A stretch of DNA of 64,000 bases from Aegilops tauschii subsp. strangulata (Eukaryota; Streptophyta; Magnoliopsida; Poales; Poaceae), in assembly GCF_002575655.3 (NCBI RefSeq), contig NC_053038.3:147948885-148012884 (forward strand), given 5' to 3'. Position numbers and translations under genes: made by a program. The notes under the pieces were generated by a model that saw only the letters and a list, made by a program, of their open reading frames with translations, was not told where the DNA came from and searched no databases. Of the stretch, positions 10,548-21,932 are shown one piece after another (the stretch's first letter is position 1; each line of letters begins with the position of its first letter).

Positions 10548-10752
10548 ACGACTCAGTGGCACCGAGATGCAGAATCGCAAGTGGTTACCGCAACTCGGTG
10601 AGACCAAACTATTCTAATCGGTTGCACCGAGGTGAAAACTTAGATCAACTCAATGAGCTCGGTGAGACCGAAGGGAATGTATCGGTCAGACCTAGAACCA
10701 TTGAGAGGTTTTGGAAGTTTAAGCCCTTGACAGATCGGTGGCTCCAAGTGCT
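10548..10752. repeat. Internal array of TCGGT-n3-ACCGA near-palindromes
   Basis: Six or seven degenerate copies (ACTCAGTGGCACCGAG, ACTCGGTGAGACCA, ATCGGTTGCACCGAG, GCTCGGTGAGACCGAAG, ATCGGTCAGACC and others). Three more lie at about 10088-10165. They are of the same kind as the LTR arrays. Confidence 0.6.
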
Positions 10753-10759
10753 CCTCGCC

Positions 10760-11495
10760 CAGAGGGTCCGAATTTGAGTTGGTCAAACTTTGTGATGTAG
10801 AATGAATAGAGTTTGAGACGAGAAAAGCATAGATAGCTAGAGGGAGTACTTAGGCATTCTTGTCCATCCATTTGGCAAAAAGAAAAGCCAAACAATCAAA
10901 AAACACATGGATGTCCTCGAATGGGAAAAATATGCAACCAACATGCTCACACAATAAGATAGCAAATGAAATATGTGGCAAAGCATGCACAAACACTCTA
11001 GCATCTGTCAAGCAATTGGCGATGACTAGGTCATCTATATATGAGTATATTGACAGAGGAGTCAAATGAGAACATTTGATCGTAGGTCATACTCATCATT
11101 TAAGCACAAGAGGGTTACCACTTTTACATAAAGCATTGTTGTGTTCACACCACTAGAGTTTCTTTAGCTCAATTCTTAGAGCATAGCTCCCCCTAGATGT
11201 GATATCCCCCTAAGAGGGATCAACTAACCTTGGGTTTTGTCGATGATGACTTCATGTAGGTGTTGAATATGTAGATGCTCAATGATGATGTAGATCATTT
11301 GGAGCAATCCATTAGAGTGAGTTGCACTTTCAATACCTACATGGGTTAGTCCCACAAGGAACACACAAGGATATCCATAGACATCGTGTGAAATTCACAT
11401 ATAATGATGTCCACGAAAGCATTAGGTTACCTTGTACCTTGTCTTACCAACAAGAGGGTTTGTGACTTCTTGAACTAGTGCAAGATGTGAAAGTT
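10760..11495. other. Non-coding internal part of level-1 element
   Basis: About 740 bp of AT-rich sequence between the internal promoter-like region and the level-2 insertion. I see no domain in it. It continues at 39587. Confidence 0.4.
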
Positions 11496-11500
11496 GATTG

Positions 11501-12384
11501 TGTCGGCGTTCTTGGAACGGGGGTCCCCAGACTTGCCTGCCTGTGGCCCACGGCGTGGCTCTGCGAGCAGGCCCGTACGACCCATCTTCACCAACAAGCA
11601 TTCGAGACCCTCGCGAGGCGGACGACACAAGACCTCCTCGGGAGCGGCCTCACCAGGCTGGCTCGCGAGGGCCAGAGAGATCAAGGCAAGGTGAACCTCG
11701 TGAGGTTCCAATGATGCAAGCCATGACGATCGAGACCAGGCGGGCGCCAGCGCGCACAGTGTCCTCGCTTCCTCTTTGGTGCTAGGGAGGCAAGCGCAGA
11801 CGAGGAGTACCGAGGCATCAGGAAAGGTTTCCATATCGGTGCAACGAGACCAAGACCAGCAGGACAGCAGGACGGAGGTCATCGTGGAGCCCAAGCCGGC
11901 GTCACCACCAGAGCCTTTGGCAGGCGAAGACCACCTTTAGTCAGGATAGCTTGTACTTGCTGTCCCCTTTCAAATTGGCCGTTGTGGCATCCCTTCCCGC
12001 TCAATATTTGGGAAGGGGACCAGGGCCTCTATAAATAGGATTAGTCATCACCGTAGGAGGGACGGGTCTCCAACTCGTCTCGAACTCATTCAGTTCATCC
12101 TCACACCCACAAGCACAAGAACACCTCACCTCAGGAGGTTGTTCTTCCCCTTGTACTGTTCATCCTCAGCCCGAGAGGCAATCCACCACACCACACTGGA
12201 GTAGGGTATTACACCACAACGGTGGCCTGAACTAGTATAAATCTTGTGTCTCTTGTGTTGCGAGTTCGTCAAGCTAAGCTGAGAGATCCCGGTGAGGCTG
12301 AGGGCGTGGTCTGGCGGGGGGAAATCTTCGTGCGCACACCAGTGTTTGAACCTCGAGGGTTTTGCCGGAACCCGAAATCCTATA
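11501..12384 (+). repeat. Left (5') LTR of Tat-type element
   Basis: 884 bp, starting TGTCGGCG. It ends CCTATA where the right LTR has the canonical CCGACA, so its 3' terminus has mutated. It lacks a block of about 17 bp that is present in the right LTR near 38795. Confidence 0.85.
12030..12037 (+). promoter_or_regulatory. TATA box of Tat-type 5' LTR
   Basis: TATAAATA in GGGCCTCTATAAATAGG; the same motif is in the right LTR at 39226-39233. It gives plus-strand transcription. Confidence 0.65.
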
Positions 12385-12386
12385 TT

Positions 12387-12404
12387 TGGCGCGCCAGGTA
12401 GGGG
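12387..12404 (+). promoter_or_regulatory. Primer-binding site of Tat-type element
   Basis: TGGCGCGCCAGGTAGGGG lies two bases after the LTR end, in the standard position. I do not assign the tRNA. Confidence 0.65.
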
Positions 12405-12456
12405 TGCGCCGAATCTCTCCTTCCGTTGATCGGCGTTCCGTCGCCTCGTCATCTCC

Positions 12457-14225
12457 ATGGTGGACGCTCGCCGAGCTCGCGCAGAGCGTCGGGCCGCCCT
12501 CGCCGCCCGCGTTGCTCAGACGGCTCCTGTCGGTGGGCCACCCCGTCGTTCCCCGTCGCCAGCCGCGCCGCCACCAGCCCGACGGGGAACGAGCAGCAAG
12601 CATCCTCGCTGCACCCCTCGGTGCGGCGGGACGGCCGCACCGCCACTCCATCGCTAACCCCGGCCGGTTCGTCGTCCCACGCTCGTCGCGCTCCCATGGA
12701 CGCGCAGGCCGCGCTGCTCATGGCACGCGAGCTCCTGCGCTACCGCCCCGTCGACGACCTCTACGAGGACTGGGTCGGCCGCATCGCCGAGCTTGTTAGC
12801 GCTGCAGGGGGCTCCCCTATGCCGTCCCTCTCGCTACCTCGCCCTCCTCCAGCTACAGGTGACGTGGCTCATGGAGTGCCTCCACCACCTCTGCCCCAAG
12901 ACGGCGTCCTGGCACCAAGACGCGCGGCCCCCCGGCGCGACCCACCATGTCCAGCGCCCGCGTGAGAAGGAAGAAGCTTCCAAGAAGTCCCACGGCCGTG
13001 GGAGAACGCTCCTGCACTCCCGGCACCGCTACGACAAGACCGTGCGCCGCTTGCGGTGCGCGGGCATCAAGGCCAGGCTCCACATCAGCAAAGGGTCCTG
13101 GTGGGCACCGCGGGCTACCGCGCCTTCACTCCTGAGCTACGTAGCATCGCATGGCCGGGCAAGTTCAAGCCAGACCTGCCTATGCGCTACGACGGCACCC
13201 CCGACCCTGCGGAGTTCCTGTAGCTCTACGAGCTGAGCATCAAGGCGGCCAACGGCGACGAGAAAGTCATGGCGAACTGGTTCCCCATGGCTCTCAAGGA
13301 TGGCGCACGCTCGTGGCTCCTGAACCTGCCTCCCGGCTCCATCTCCTCCTGGAACGAGATGTGCAACCGCTTCATCGCCGACTTCCAGGGCACTCGCAAC
13401 CGCCCCCCGGCCGCGGGTGACCTGCGCCGCGTCAAGCAACAGCCAGGGGAGACCCTCCAGAAGTACATCCAGCACTTCAACAACGTTCGCCTCAAGATCC
13501 CCAAGGTGACAGACGAGGCCATCATCTCGGTGTTCTCTGATGGCGTCCGTGACGTCAAGATGAAGGAGGAACTCGCCATCCATGAGGAGCTGTGCACGTC
13601 TCTGGAGCTGTTCACCCTGGCGACCAAGTGCACAAGAGTTGAGGAGGGACGCCTTTCCCTCCTCGAGCTCCCCGCTGCCGTCCCGGAGGAGAAGAAAGCC
13701 AAGGCCAAGGACATGAAGCGCAAGGGAGTGGCTGTGCTTGTGGCAAAGCCGGACATGAAGCGCGGCAGGGACCAGCCTGAGTCATCCAAGAGCAGCCAAC
13801 CGTTATGTGGCTTCCACAACGTGCACAACCACAACACCAACGATTGTCAAGAGCTCAGGGGAATTCACGACGGAGGCTTCGGTCGACGCCCCGAGCGCAA
13901 CGACCGAGGCGACGGCCGAGGAGGAGGACACGACGGAGGACGCTGGGACGACCGTGGCCCATGCCAAGAGTGGCGCGACCGGCCACGTGAGGACCGCTGG
14001 CAAGATCAGCCTCTTGAGGGCGCCTGGAGGGATCAGCCTCGTGAGGATCGCCCTCAGAGCAACGCCGGTCTTCCTCCGCTGCCGCCACCACCAAGAAGGA
14101 ACGACGACCACCATCAAGACGAGGGGGTTGGGGGCTTCCAGGAACCGCGTGCTATCGCCTGCATCTTGCGCGAGCTCAAGCCCCAGCCTCACAATGTATC
14201 TTCAAGTAGTTTGCTCGCGAGGTGA
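12457..14225 (+). pseudogene. Tat-type gypsy gag, broken
   Basis: The ATG at 12457 opens MVDARRARAERRAALAARVA; a frameshift leads into MDAQAALLMARELLRYRPVD at 12696. A TGA at 12963-12965 and a scrambled stretch follow. The capsid region resumes with GYRAFTPELRSIAWPGKFKP, a TAG at 13221-13223 replaces an expected Gln, and 13269-14225 is open: NWFPMALKDGARSWLLNLPP, IIPSW-type SISSWNEMCNRFIADF and VKQQPGETLQKYIQHF are Retrotrans_gag (PF03732) signatures. A Cys/His cluster (CGFHNVHNHNTNDC) follows, then a repetitive Arg/Asp/Gly-rich tail that probably binds nucleic acid. It would form the particle shell; this copy cannot. Confidence 0.8.
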
Positions 14226-14897
14226 ATGCAGTCCTCCCCAAGCTCGAGGCCACACGCCCGCTCAGGTGGTCCAAGTGCACTATTACCTTCAGCTCGGCAG
14301 ACCAGCTCAAGTGCGCGGCCACCGCTGGTGCTCTCCCGATGCTCTGTTCACCCGTCATCAGCAACGTGCAAGTCACCACGACTCTCATCAATGGCGGCGC
14401 AGGGCTTAACGTCCTGTCCGTCGAGATGTTCGACAACCTTCAACTACCCTACGATCAGCTTCAGCCTACCAAGCCTTTCTCAGGAGTGACCGACGGCTCC
14501 ACCACCCCGATAGGACAGGTCCGCCTCCCAGTCACCTTCGGACAGCGTGACAACTACCGCACCGAGCTCATCGACTTCCACAAGGGCCGTGTTCGGGTAT
14601 CCATCCCTGGCCATGTTCATGGCAGTGACCCACCACGGCTACAACGTCCTCAAGATGCCAGGAAGTGGCGGAATCATCACAGTCCTCTGCAAAGAAAGAG
14701 ATGCAGTGTGCTCCCTCGAGCGTGCCTTCCAAGCTGCAGCAATCAAAGACCCCGACAACAAGGGCGAGTACCCTCCCGAGGCCATCCCCAAGAAGAAGAA
14801 GCAGCTGCTCCACACAGGGCCTCAGGGGAGCAGCGCCTCAAGCGGTGCCACGTCAGGATCGGCAACCGCACCTGGGGCGCCTCCCTCTATCGCATAG
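14222..14897 (+). pseudogene. Retropepsin-like protease region, catalytic Asp lost
   Basis: The frame opening at 14222 overlaps the gag stop by four bases. It holds the protease core VTTTLINGGAGLNVLS (about 14373-14420), where gypsy proteases of this type have D-G-G-[AS]. The Asp codon here is AAT (Asn), so the enzyme would be inactive. A frameshift near 14590 moves the C-terminal part (YPSLAMFMAVTHHGYNVLKM) into another frame that ends at 14897. Confidence 0.7.
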
Positions 14898-14996
14898 GAA
14901 GGCGCACCCAGCGCCCTCCTCGGGCAGGGCTCGGGGGCTCTCTTCTAGAGGGCCTCAGAACTTGCCAACATTACGAGGGAGGCGCTCGGGCACCAT

Positions 14997-15527
14997 TTGG
15001 AGGCGTGCTTCACGGCACGTTTCCCTCAGGAGGACACAGGGCGAGGAGCGGCCAGCGCTCAGGAGTTCATCACAAAGACCACTAAGGAACTGCAGGATGC
15101 AAGGGCCATGCGCGGCGATCGCCGCTCACCTGGCGCAGCCCCCCATCCAGGCGAGGATGCTGGGCTGCGCGTCTGCATCGATGTCCCAGGGCTCAATAGG
15201 GCCGCGTCTCAGAAGCTCTTCTGGCCTTCGCGCGTGGGATGCTGCGAGGGCCCACCGCACAGCTGCGTTCGCATGCCATTCGGTCTGCCGAGCATGGCAT
15301 CCGCCTACCAGCGCAACTTGCGGCGCGTCGTGGTGGCTCAGGAGGCCAGGCACCATGCAGTCCTGGTGGAGATGGTGACGGTCCTCAAGGAACCGCCCGG
15401 ACCCCCAGAGCCCCCGAGGCTCAGGGCCCCGGCGGCTCGTGAGGAGCAACCCATTCGCCGTGCACCTTCAGCTGCCCTAACACCCCTTCTGCAACGGAAC
15501 CAGGTGACATTTTCCAAGTTTATTTAG
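14997..15527 (+). pseudogene. Vestigial reverse transcriptase, catalytic motif gone
   Basis: The open frame contains CIDVPGLNRA, corresponding to the CIDY-x-x-LNKA motif of gypsy RT. After a short deletion follow CVRMPFGLPSMASAYQRNLR, corresponding to the RMPFGLKNAGATYQR block, and HAVLVEMVTVLKE where YVDD should lie. The two catalytic Asp residues are replaced while the frame stays open for 176 codons. The finger and palm sequence between the two blocks is mostly missing. I read it as a relic; retention as a short protein cannot be excluded. Confidence 0.55.
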
Positions 15528-16010
15528 CTGGGAGTGCCCTCAGGGCTGCATCATTCCCAGGCCACATGGGTCCGTCCCTGCGGCATGTATCCCTTTTTAT
15601 GTCTTTAGCATACCTTGCTGGGGGCACCCCTCGGGCTGCATCATCCCCAAGCCGCTCGGGCCTGACCCAGTGGCATATATCTCCCCTGCGTTTACTTGAG
15701 CTAGTTTGCTTTCCATGCTTAATCTATCTATGACTATCACCTGCTTGATTGTCACCTACCACGGGAGCTGCACACGCTGGCACAGCGCTTGTGCTTGGGT
15801 CCGTCCCTGCAACATCGACAAATCTGAGCGGTCGAGCTCTGGCTGCGGCACGACCCGCGTGCGTGACCTCACCAGACAATCAGTGCCTTCATTCTCTTGC
15901 GGAGCGACCAGTGGCCGGCCGGCGATTATAATTGCAATCTGCGCCCTTCCTCATGCTGACTTGCAGGAACCTCCTGAGGACCACGGCAAGCGGCACCGCG
16001 GGCTCCCTCT

Positions 16011-16183
16011 TCTCCCATGTAATCTGCTTGCGCATTAAAAGGGGGCTCCTGAGCATCGCGACTCAGGAGCTCTTACTGGCTCTCCAGCCCTCACCCCCTG
16101 GCCTTGACCACGGCATCGCGACCTGGCATACCAGCGGCGGCTGAGCTCGCTCGAGGGCCGGGACTTGAGGACGTAGAGCATGA
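16011..16183 (+). repeat. Internal direct repeat, copy 1
   Basis: Shares CTCCTGAGCATCGCG, CTGGCCTTGACCACGGCA and CGACCTGGCATACCAGCG, in the same order, with 16378-16553. An imperfect duplication of about 170 bp. Confidence 0.7.
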
Positions 16184-16377
16184 AGGAGAGCGTGGGGAAG
16201 AGGAGGAGACTTGTACGGGCATGTCCTGGCTATGCTACGACCGCCTACGCACGAGTCTAGCGCCTCGCGAAGGACCGACCCTGGATTGCCAAGATAAGTT
16301 TCATGCTCGGGTCAACCAATCGCTACGGCATAGAGTTCTCATTTATGTTGCCGCGCTACGGCAACGTAGTCTCCCTT

Positions 16378-16553
16378 TCCTACCTCTCGGTGGTCGCTTG
16401 CACACTAAAGGGGACCTCCTGAGCATCGCGTCTCAGGGGCTCTTACTGGACCTCGGGCCGCTCACCTCCTGGCCTTGACCACGGCAACCCGACCTGGCAT
16501 ACCAGCGATGGTTGCAGCCTGCCCGGGGACCGGGACCTGTCAGCGTAGAGCAC
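16378..16553 (+). repeat. Internal direct repeat, copy 2
   Basis: Second copy of the unit at 16011-16183, offset about 367 bp. Confidence 0.7.
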
Positions 16554-16757
16554 CAAGCCGTCACGAGGTTGGAAATGGGAAACCGAGCCGGAACGGGACA
16601 CACACGCGCACAATTTCATAATAAGGATAATATCAACAAAGGACATTGCGGACCCTTTACACGCCCCCGCGGGGTACTTCTCGATTCCTCGCAGGGAACA
16701 AAAGGAAAGAACTTCTAGGAGCCCTATCTATACGCGCCCCAGTGGATGACGCCATCA

Positions 16758-17579
16758 TCAACAGTGGGCCACGGGAGGTGGGCGACGGCCGGACGCTACA
16801 GCCTTGCTCCGGGCGCGGCGAGAGCTTGGGGGCACGTAGCTGTCTTCGCTCGTCTCCGGAGTCTCGTAGAGCTCGGGAGAATCGCTGGACTCCCAAGCGT
16901 CGCTGCTGCTACCAGAGGATCCGTTGGCGACGCGGACAGCAGGCCCTGCCCTTGCTGCGATGCCGTCCTGGCGGCCCCTTCCGGAGCAGCACTCCAGGCA
17001 GCGGCCTTACGCGTCGAAGACCTTGAAGGACAGCGTGGAGGCGCCGTCGTACTCGAAGTGGATCGCGAGGGCGCCTTCCGTGTGGCACACTTGAGCGATC
17101 TCACCCCAGCCTCGGGTCATGAAGATCTTGCCTGAGGAGATGGCTTCAACTTCCGCTCTAGTCATCGGCGCGTCGCAGTCGGCGTGCTGCAGCCAAAGCT
17201 TGAGGGCCCCCCTCGGCGGCATCTAGGCAGAGAAGAAGGAAGGGAAGCGGATGCAAGTCCGCAGAGGCATCGCTGCCCACAGCACAAGTTCGCGCGAGGA
17301 GCCCGCGGCGTGTACTCTGGGGGCGACGACGCGCGCCACGGTGGTGTAGCAACCATGGCCGCGGCGCACGCGGCGCCTCTCGCCGCATCTTCCTCCCGAG
17401 CCCTCGGCTTGGGCGTACAACGGTAACGAATACCCAGGAGGAGGCCGCTCGCACCAAGGCCTTGTCGCCTCCTTCATCACCACCACGTCACGGAAGTGGA
17501 CCGGCCTTTTCTTCAGCGGAAGTGGCCCTGGCTCATCGCGGGGAGTCTTTCCCTTCTCCGCAGCGGAAAACCTTCGGAT
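16758..17579 (-). pseudogene. Antisense B3-domain-like gene, codons 4-276, cut by insertion
   Basis: The minus-strand frame runs from 17579 to a TGA at 16760-16758 with two in-frame stops (TAG 17225-17223, TAA 17009-17007) and no frameshift I can see. Its first three codons (ATG GCG CCC) lie at 38339-38331, across the 20.7-kb insertion. Counting from that ATG, residues about 105-193 resemble a plant B3 DNA-binding domain: CIRFPSFF, then ALKLWLQHADCDAPMTRAEV (128-147), KIFMTRGW (154-161) and a C-terminal HFEYDGASTLSFKVFD. An acidic Ser/Glu/Pro-rich tail follows. B3 proteins are plant nuclear transcription factors. The role inside a retrotransposon is unknown; B3 assignment is by motif. Confidence 0.6.
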
Positions 17580-17584
17580 GGGCG

Positions 17585-20500
17585 TGTGCGGACCCCGACT
17601 CATAAGTCGTGATCACCGAATGCACGTGTACAGTGATCCCAGAGATCAATGCTCACTGAACACACAGAAGCTGAATAACAAGAGTCTTACATCCATACAT
17701 ACCGTCTTACACAAATTATGACCATTATGGTCAAGTCTTACATAGATAAAGCCACAAGGGCTGAATACCAAATAAACGTAAGCAGCGGAAATCTTTGTCG
17801 ATATGTAGAACCCATGCCATCTGCCTTAACCCTACAGGCATTCTGACTGGGAAACATCCTAGTTCGCATGTTCATCTCCAAAGAACTCTTCTTCGAACTC
17901 CTATTCTTCCATGCCTGGCCAATTAAATAACCAGTGGCAAGCCAATGAGTACTTTGAATGTACTCGCAAGCAACCCATGATTGGAACAGGGCACAATAAT
18001 GCAATGATATAGGTAAAATTTTGCAGAAAGCTAATTTTGTTGTGCTATGACATGTTCAATAACTGGTAAATCATGCCTCGTATGAATTCAAGTAACTACA
18101 GGGACTGGTTACAAATATCAACATAAAGGGAGTGGGCTCCAAACCAACTCCATCATGTCAAGTCCTTTGACTTGACCCAAGTAGTTCTTCCCACACACAC
18201 ACTGGTTTGTAAACAAGTGGACGTATCCCAAGAGCGGTTACCCAACTGTCCTTGACCGTGGACACGGCTATTCGAATAGTTTTACAGTCTGCAGAGGTTG
18301 CACACTTTACCCACAAGATCCGGGGAACTTCCATGTCATCCACGACCCACGGTACCTCATGTACCTGGGGTAAGCACCCGATCACTATCTTTCCCTAGAC
18401 GACACTAACATAGAGTCCACTCGATTGGTAGTAACCCCCATGCCCAACATTTCACATCTTAAAATTGTGGAGCCTCGCTCCCATATTCATCTCATACCAC
18501 AAGCACAGGGTACCAACGGTGTGTCCGGTACCCTATGAAAACAGTCATGGCCGCCCTACCTGGCACGACCCCGTCCCGAGAGAGTGCAACAATGACTCTC
18601 CCGTCACTAGTAATGCGGGCTCCAAGCTAGTATCGGCCTAGGTAATCAATAATGCCCTTTCCCATATAAGGATAGAGTGGTTGCGCATGTAAGGTTGGAA
18701 TAACGGTCGCAACTTAAACCAATCCGTTTTGAAAACAACACACACACTTGCCTCGGTACACCACTTCATCATCAAGTGGTTACCCAACTTATTATCTCCC
18801 TCGGGCATAAGTGGCACCCGATGGGGTTTTCGAAAAGTTTTTGAAAACAATCTTGCTTCCATCACCATGCATATACCCAACACATTTGCGTAGCAGCTAC
18901 TTAGCATCCTAACTACACCCACTCGCATAACCCTCATAGAAAGCTAGGGTCATGCATCATGCAAGTGTCAACGAGAAAATCAGCGGAGGCAAACCACCTC
19001 AAGTGGTCACCACATTATCATGACTTCGATGACAGCAATAAAAGTGCCATATGACATGCATAAAAAGGGTTTCTTAGACATGGTCAAAGGGTTGCTTGCC
19101 TGGCTCAGCAAAGTCTTCTGGGTCTTCAAAGTCTTCTGGTCCAACTCCTTCGTCAGCAACGCAATCTATCGTCGTAAAATAATAACGAGAAAAATAAGGC
19201 AATAATAAAACAGAAAAAACAAAGTGCTCAGAAAAATGTCAACTCATTTTTGTTAAATACTAGGGTGAAAACTAAGAAGGGGAAAATTCCTAGTTTTGGA
19301 TTTGGAGTAGCAGAATAGAATAAATGGATTTTCAGAGGGGGTTTAATTATATTCAATTTTGAATTTGAATATGAACAGTACATAAAAGTTGGTTGGACAT
19401 AAATGAAAGTTACACCATTAAATAGGTGGGATTTTTACAAGAATTTAGGAACTGGAATTATTGCATTTGGATTAATATTTAGTCCTGAGGAATTATTGCA
19501 AGTTTCTAGAAAAAGAAAAAGGAGAAGCAACACTGTGCAACTGGGCCAGAAGGACCATAGTGCAGCAGGCCCAGAGAGGATCCAGCCCACGCGAGGTTGC
19601 CACGTCAAAGGCGTAAATGCAAAATACGCCTTCAGCCGACGGGCGAACCGGTACGCGCGCGCGTGCGTTTTAAACCTGATGGGTGGGGCCCACCCGTCAG
19701 AGTGTGAGGCTGATCGACGGGCCCCACGGCCGTCGTCTTCAACCTCGGGCCAGAGAGGGAGGCAAGCTCACCAGCGTCGCTGTGGTCGACGGCGAGGCGA
19801 TCCGAGGGCACCGGCGTGCTCAGGGCGGAGTCGCGCGTTCGGGTGGAGGTGGAGGCGGTCGCCGAAGTGTAGTGGTTCGCCGGCGATGAGGAAACCGGTG
19901 GAAGAGCTTCGGGAGCCGACGGCTCCAGCCGTTTCCGGCTGCAAAAGAAGCGGGGCGGAAAGGGGAAATGATCAGTGAGCCGCGGAGGTTCCATATCGAG
20001 GAAGAGGAGTGGCGGAGAGGGCCTGTACCCTGAGATCGACGTCGACCCAAGGCGGCGGAGCTCGAGCTCGATCTCAAGCTCGGGTGGTCCTGGAGAGGAG
20101 TGGGTGGTTCAGGGGGGTGTTTTGGAGCTGCAGAGGTCGAGTGGTGAGGAGAGGAGGGCTCGGGGAGGTCTTATATAGCCGGGCCAGGGCTTGCCATGGA
20201 CCCATGCGCCGGCGAGGTCGTTTCCGTTGCCCTGGGTCACGGGGGCACGCGTGGGCGTGTCTGGGGTGCTCGTGGGGTTGGTCTAGGGCGATGGAAGAGA
20301 AGAGAGGGAAAGCAGGGGGCCAGGGCACCGCGCGTGTGAGCGCGCTCACTGGTGCGCTCGGCGGCTAGCGCGCGTGCGAGCTGGGGCGAGAGGAGGGAGA
20401 GGGAGGAGGGCGACAGAGGCGTGGCGTGACGCAGACGTCGAGGCGCATCGTCGAGCGCGCTGGGGAGGCCCGAGGTGGCCGGAGGTGGTTGGCAGGGGGC

Positions 20501-21917
20501 GGCTACAGTGCCTGGCCGCACTGTTGCGCGCTCCAGAGCGCCCAAATGGCTTGGCATGCCATTTTCTAAGCAGTGTGGGCGCCCCAAGCATTTCTAGCAG
20601 GTCTAGGAGGGAGTAAAGAAAAGGATCTTGGCCTTGGATGCTTTGGGTGGCCAATGGGTGAAGAGAGAGGAAGGAGAAGAGTGGAATTGGGGTTGTCCAG
20701 AATAAAAAATTGACGGTTTCATCCCCTCAATCATTGAGCAATGGCCAAGGGAAAGTTACTGGGGGTAGAAGAGGGTCAGGAACAGCTGTTGTACAAAATT
20801 GAGCCCATGGAGATTAGTGGAAGAGGTCAAAATGGCATTTTGGTAAAGTGTCACAAGGTGTTTGACAATGGTTTGGGCAAGTAGATGATTTCCATTTGTC
20901 ATGAGACTCCACGGGGTGAAATGACACATAAAATTAGGGCCTTCCACCAATTTGGAGCTTATTTGGGCAAAATTGCCAATGCAACCTTTGTAAACCCTAG
21001 AAATTAGTAGAAATGAACTTGTGTAGATCCAGTTGAGCAATTCACTTTCCCTTGATGCACCACTTGGTGTAGTGGCCTCATTTGGTCATGTGATCATGCT
21101 CACAAAAGTTGGGGTCAAGGAGAGAAAGTTGGTAGTACAAAGTTGTTCAAACTTGATTCTGGTCAGAGAGGGTTTTGGGGAATTTTGGTGAACCAAAATG
21201 ACCTTGATTGATATGAGGCTTTGCAAGGTGATCACAATATGCATTTGTGACTTGCTGGATTTTCCTTGGATTTTTATGAAAATATTTCCTGTAGAAATAT
21301 TTCAAATCCTTGAAATGGGCAGAAATGGTTTGGGAGGTTTTGTCCAATATTTTGAAGATGACCATGTGTTGAAACTCTTGTATATGGAAAATATATGTCC
21401 ACTGAGTTTCCCTGATTTTTGTCAAATATTTTTGAAATAGTAAAATAATTTTCCCTATTAAAGTCCATTTCTGGCCTTAAGAAAAAGCTTTTAAATAAAA
21501 TAGGAAAATAACTTTTAAAATTATATTTTTGTGGTTTATGGGAGTCCTATATCTAATAGGATTCAAATATACCTTTTGAAAGATTTTTCACACCCCAAGT
21601 CAAGTACTTGCAGTGCAAACCTCAATTCAGGGGTTTTTGGAAAACTAATTTTAGAAAATACTTTTTGGTCAAATTATTTTTTTGTAAGAAAATACTATAT
21701 TGCTCTATACACATCGCATGATCATTGGGCAGAAGTTTGGGGCAAGGAGATGAGTTATAGAAGGTGGAGTTGTGTTGACTTTAAAGAGCACTTGAAAAAC
21801 ACAGAGAGAAAACCAACTCCAAATAAAAGCCAAATAATGCAAAAGTTTTTTGTCAAACCACACTTTATCTTGATTTATTAGCTTAAGTGTTGTGGTATGA
21901 AAAATCAGGGTGTGACA
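17585..21917 (-). repeat. Left (3') LTR of level-3 element
   Basis: Starts TGTGCGGACCCCG and ends TGTGACA. Collinear with 25390-28585 plus 37184-38330. GC-rich from about 19680 to 20560, AT-rich elsewhere. Confidence 0.85.
20170..20177 (-). promoter_or_regulatory. TATA box, left LTR of level-3 element
   Basis: The minus strand reads TATATAAG, followed by a GC-rich leader. The equivalent in the other LTR is 27984-27991. Confidence 0.5.
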
Positions 21918-21932
21918 GACCTACCCCCCTTA
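21918..21932 (-). promoter_or_regulatory. Polypurine tract of level-3 element
   Basis: The minus strand reads AAGGGGGGTAGGTC directly before the LTR start TGTCACAC. Confidence 0.6.

Larger units (their letters stand above)
15528..16757. other. Non-coding 3' region of Tat-type element with internal repeats
   Basis: No coding domain recognised. It has short duplicated phrases (GGGCTGCATCAT near 15547 and 15633) and a longer pair of repeats listed separately. Confidence 0.5.

Noticed and set aside
12426..12965. Alternative frame across the start of the Tat-type gag as a separate gene
   Set aside because: It joins the N-terminal part of gag read out of frame with the correct frame from 12696; best explained by a frameshift in gag.
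20009..20587. Open frames in the GC-rich part of the 4.3-kb LTR, repeated at 27799-28341
   Set aside because: They lie in the leader region after the LTR TATA box, are present in both LTRs with changes that alter the reading, and show no domain.
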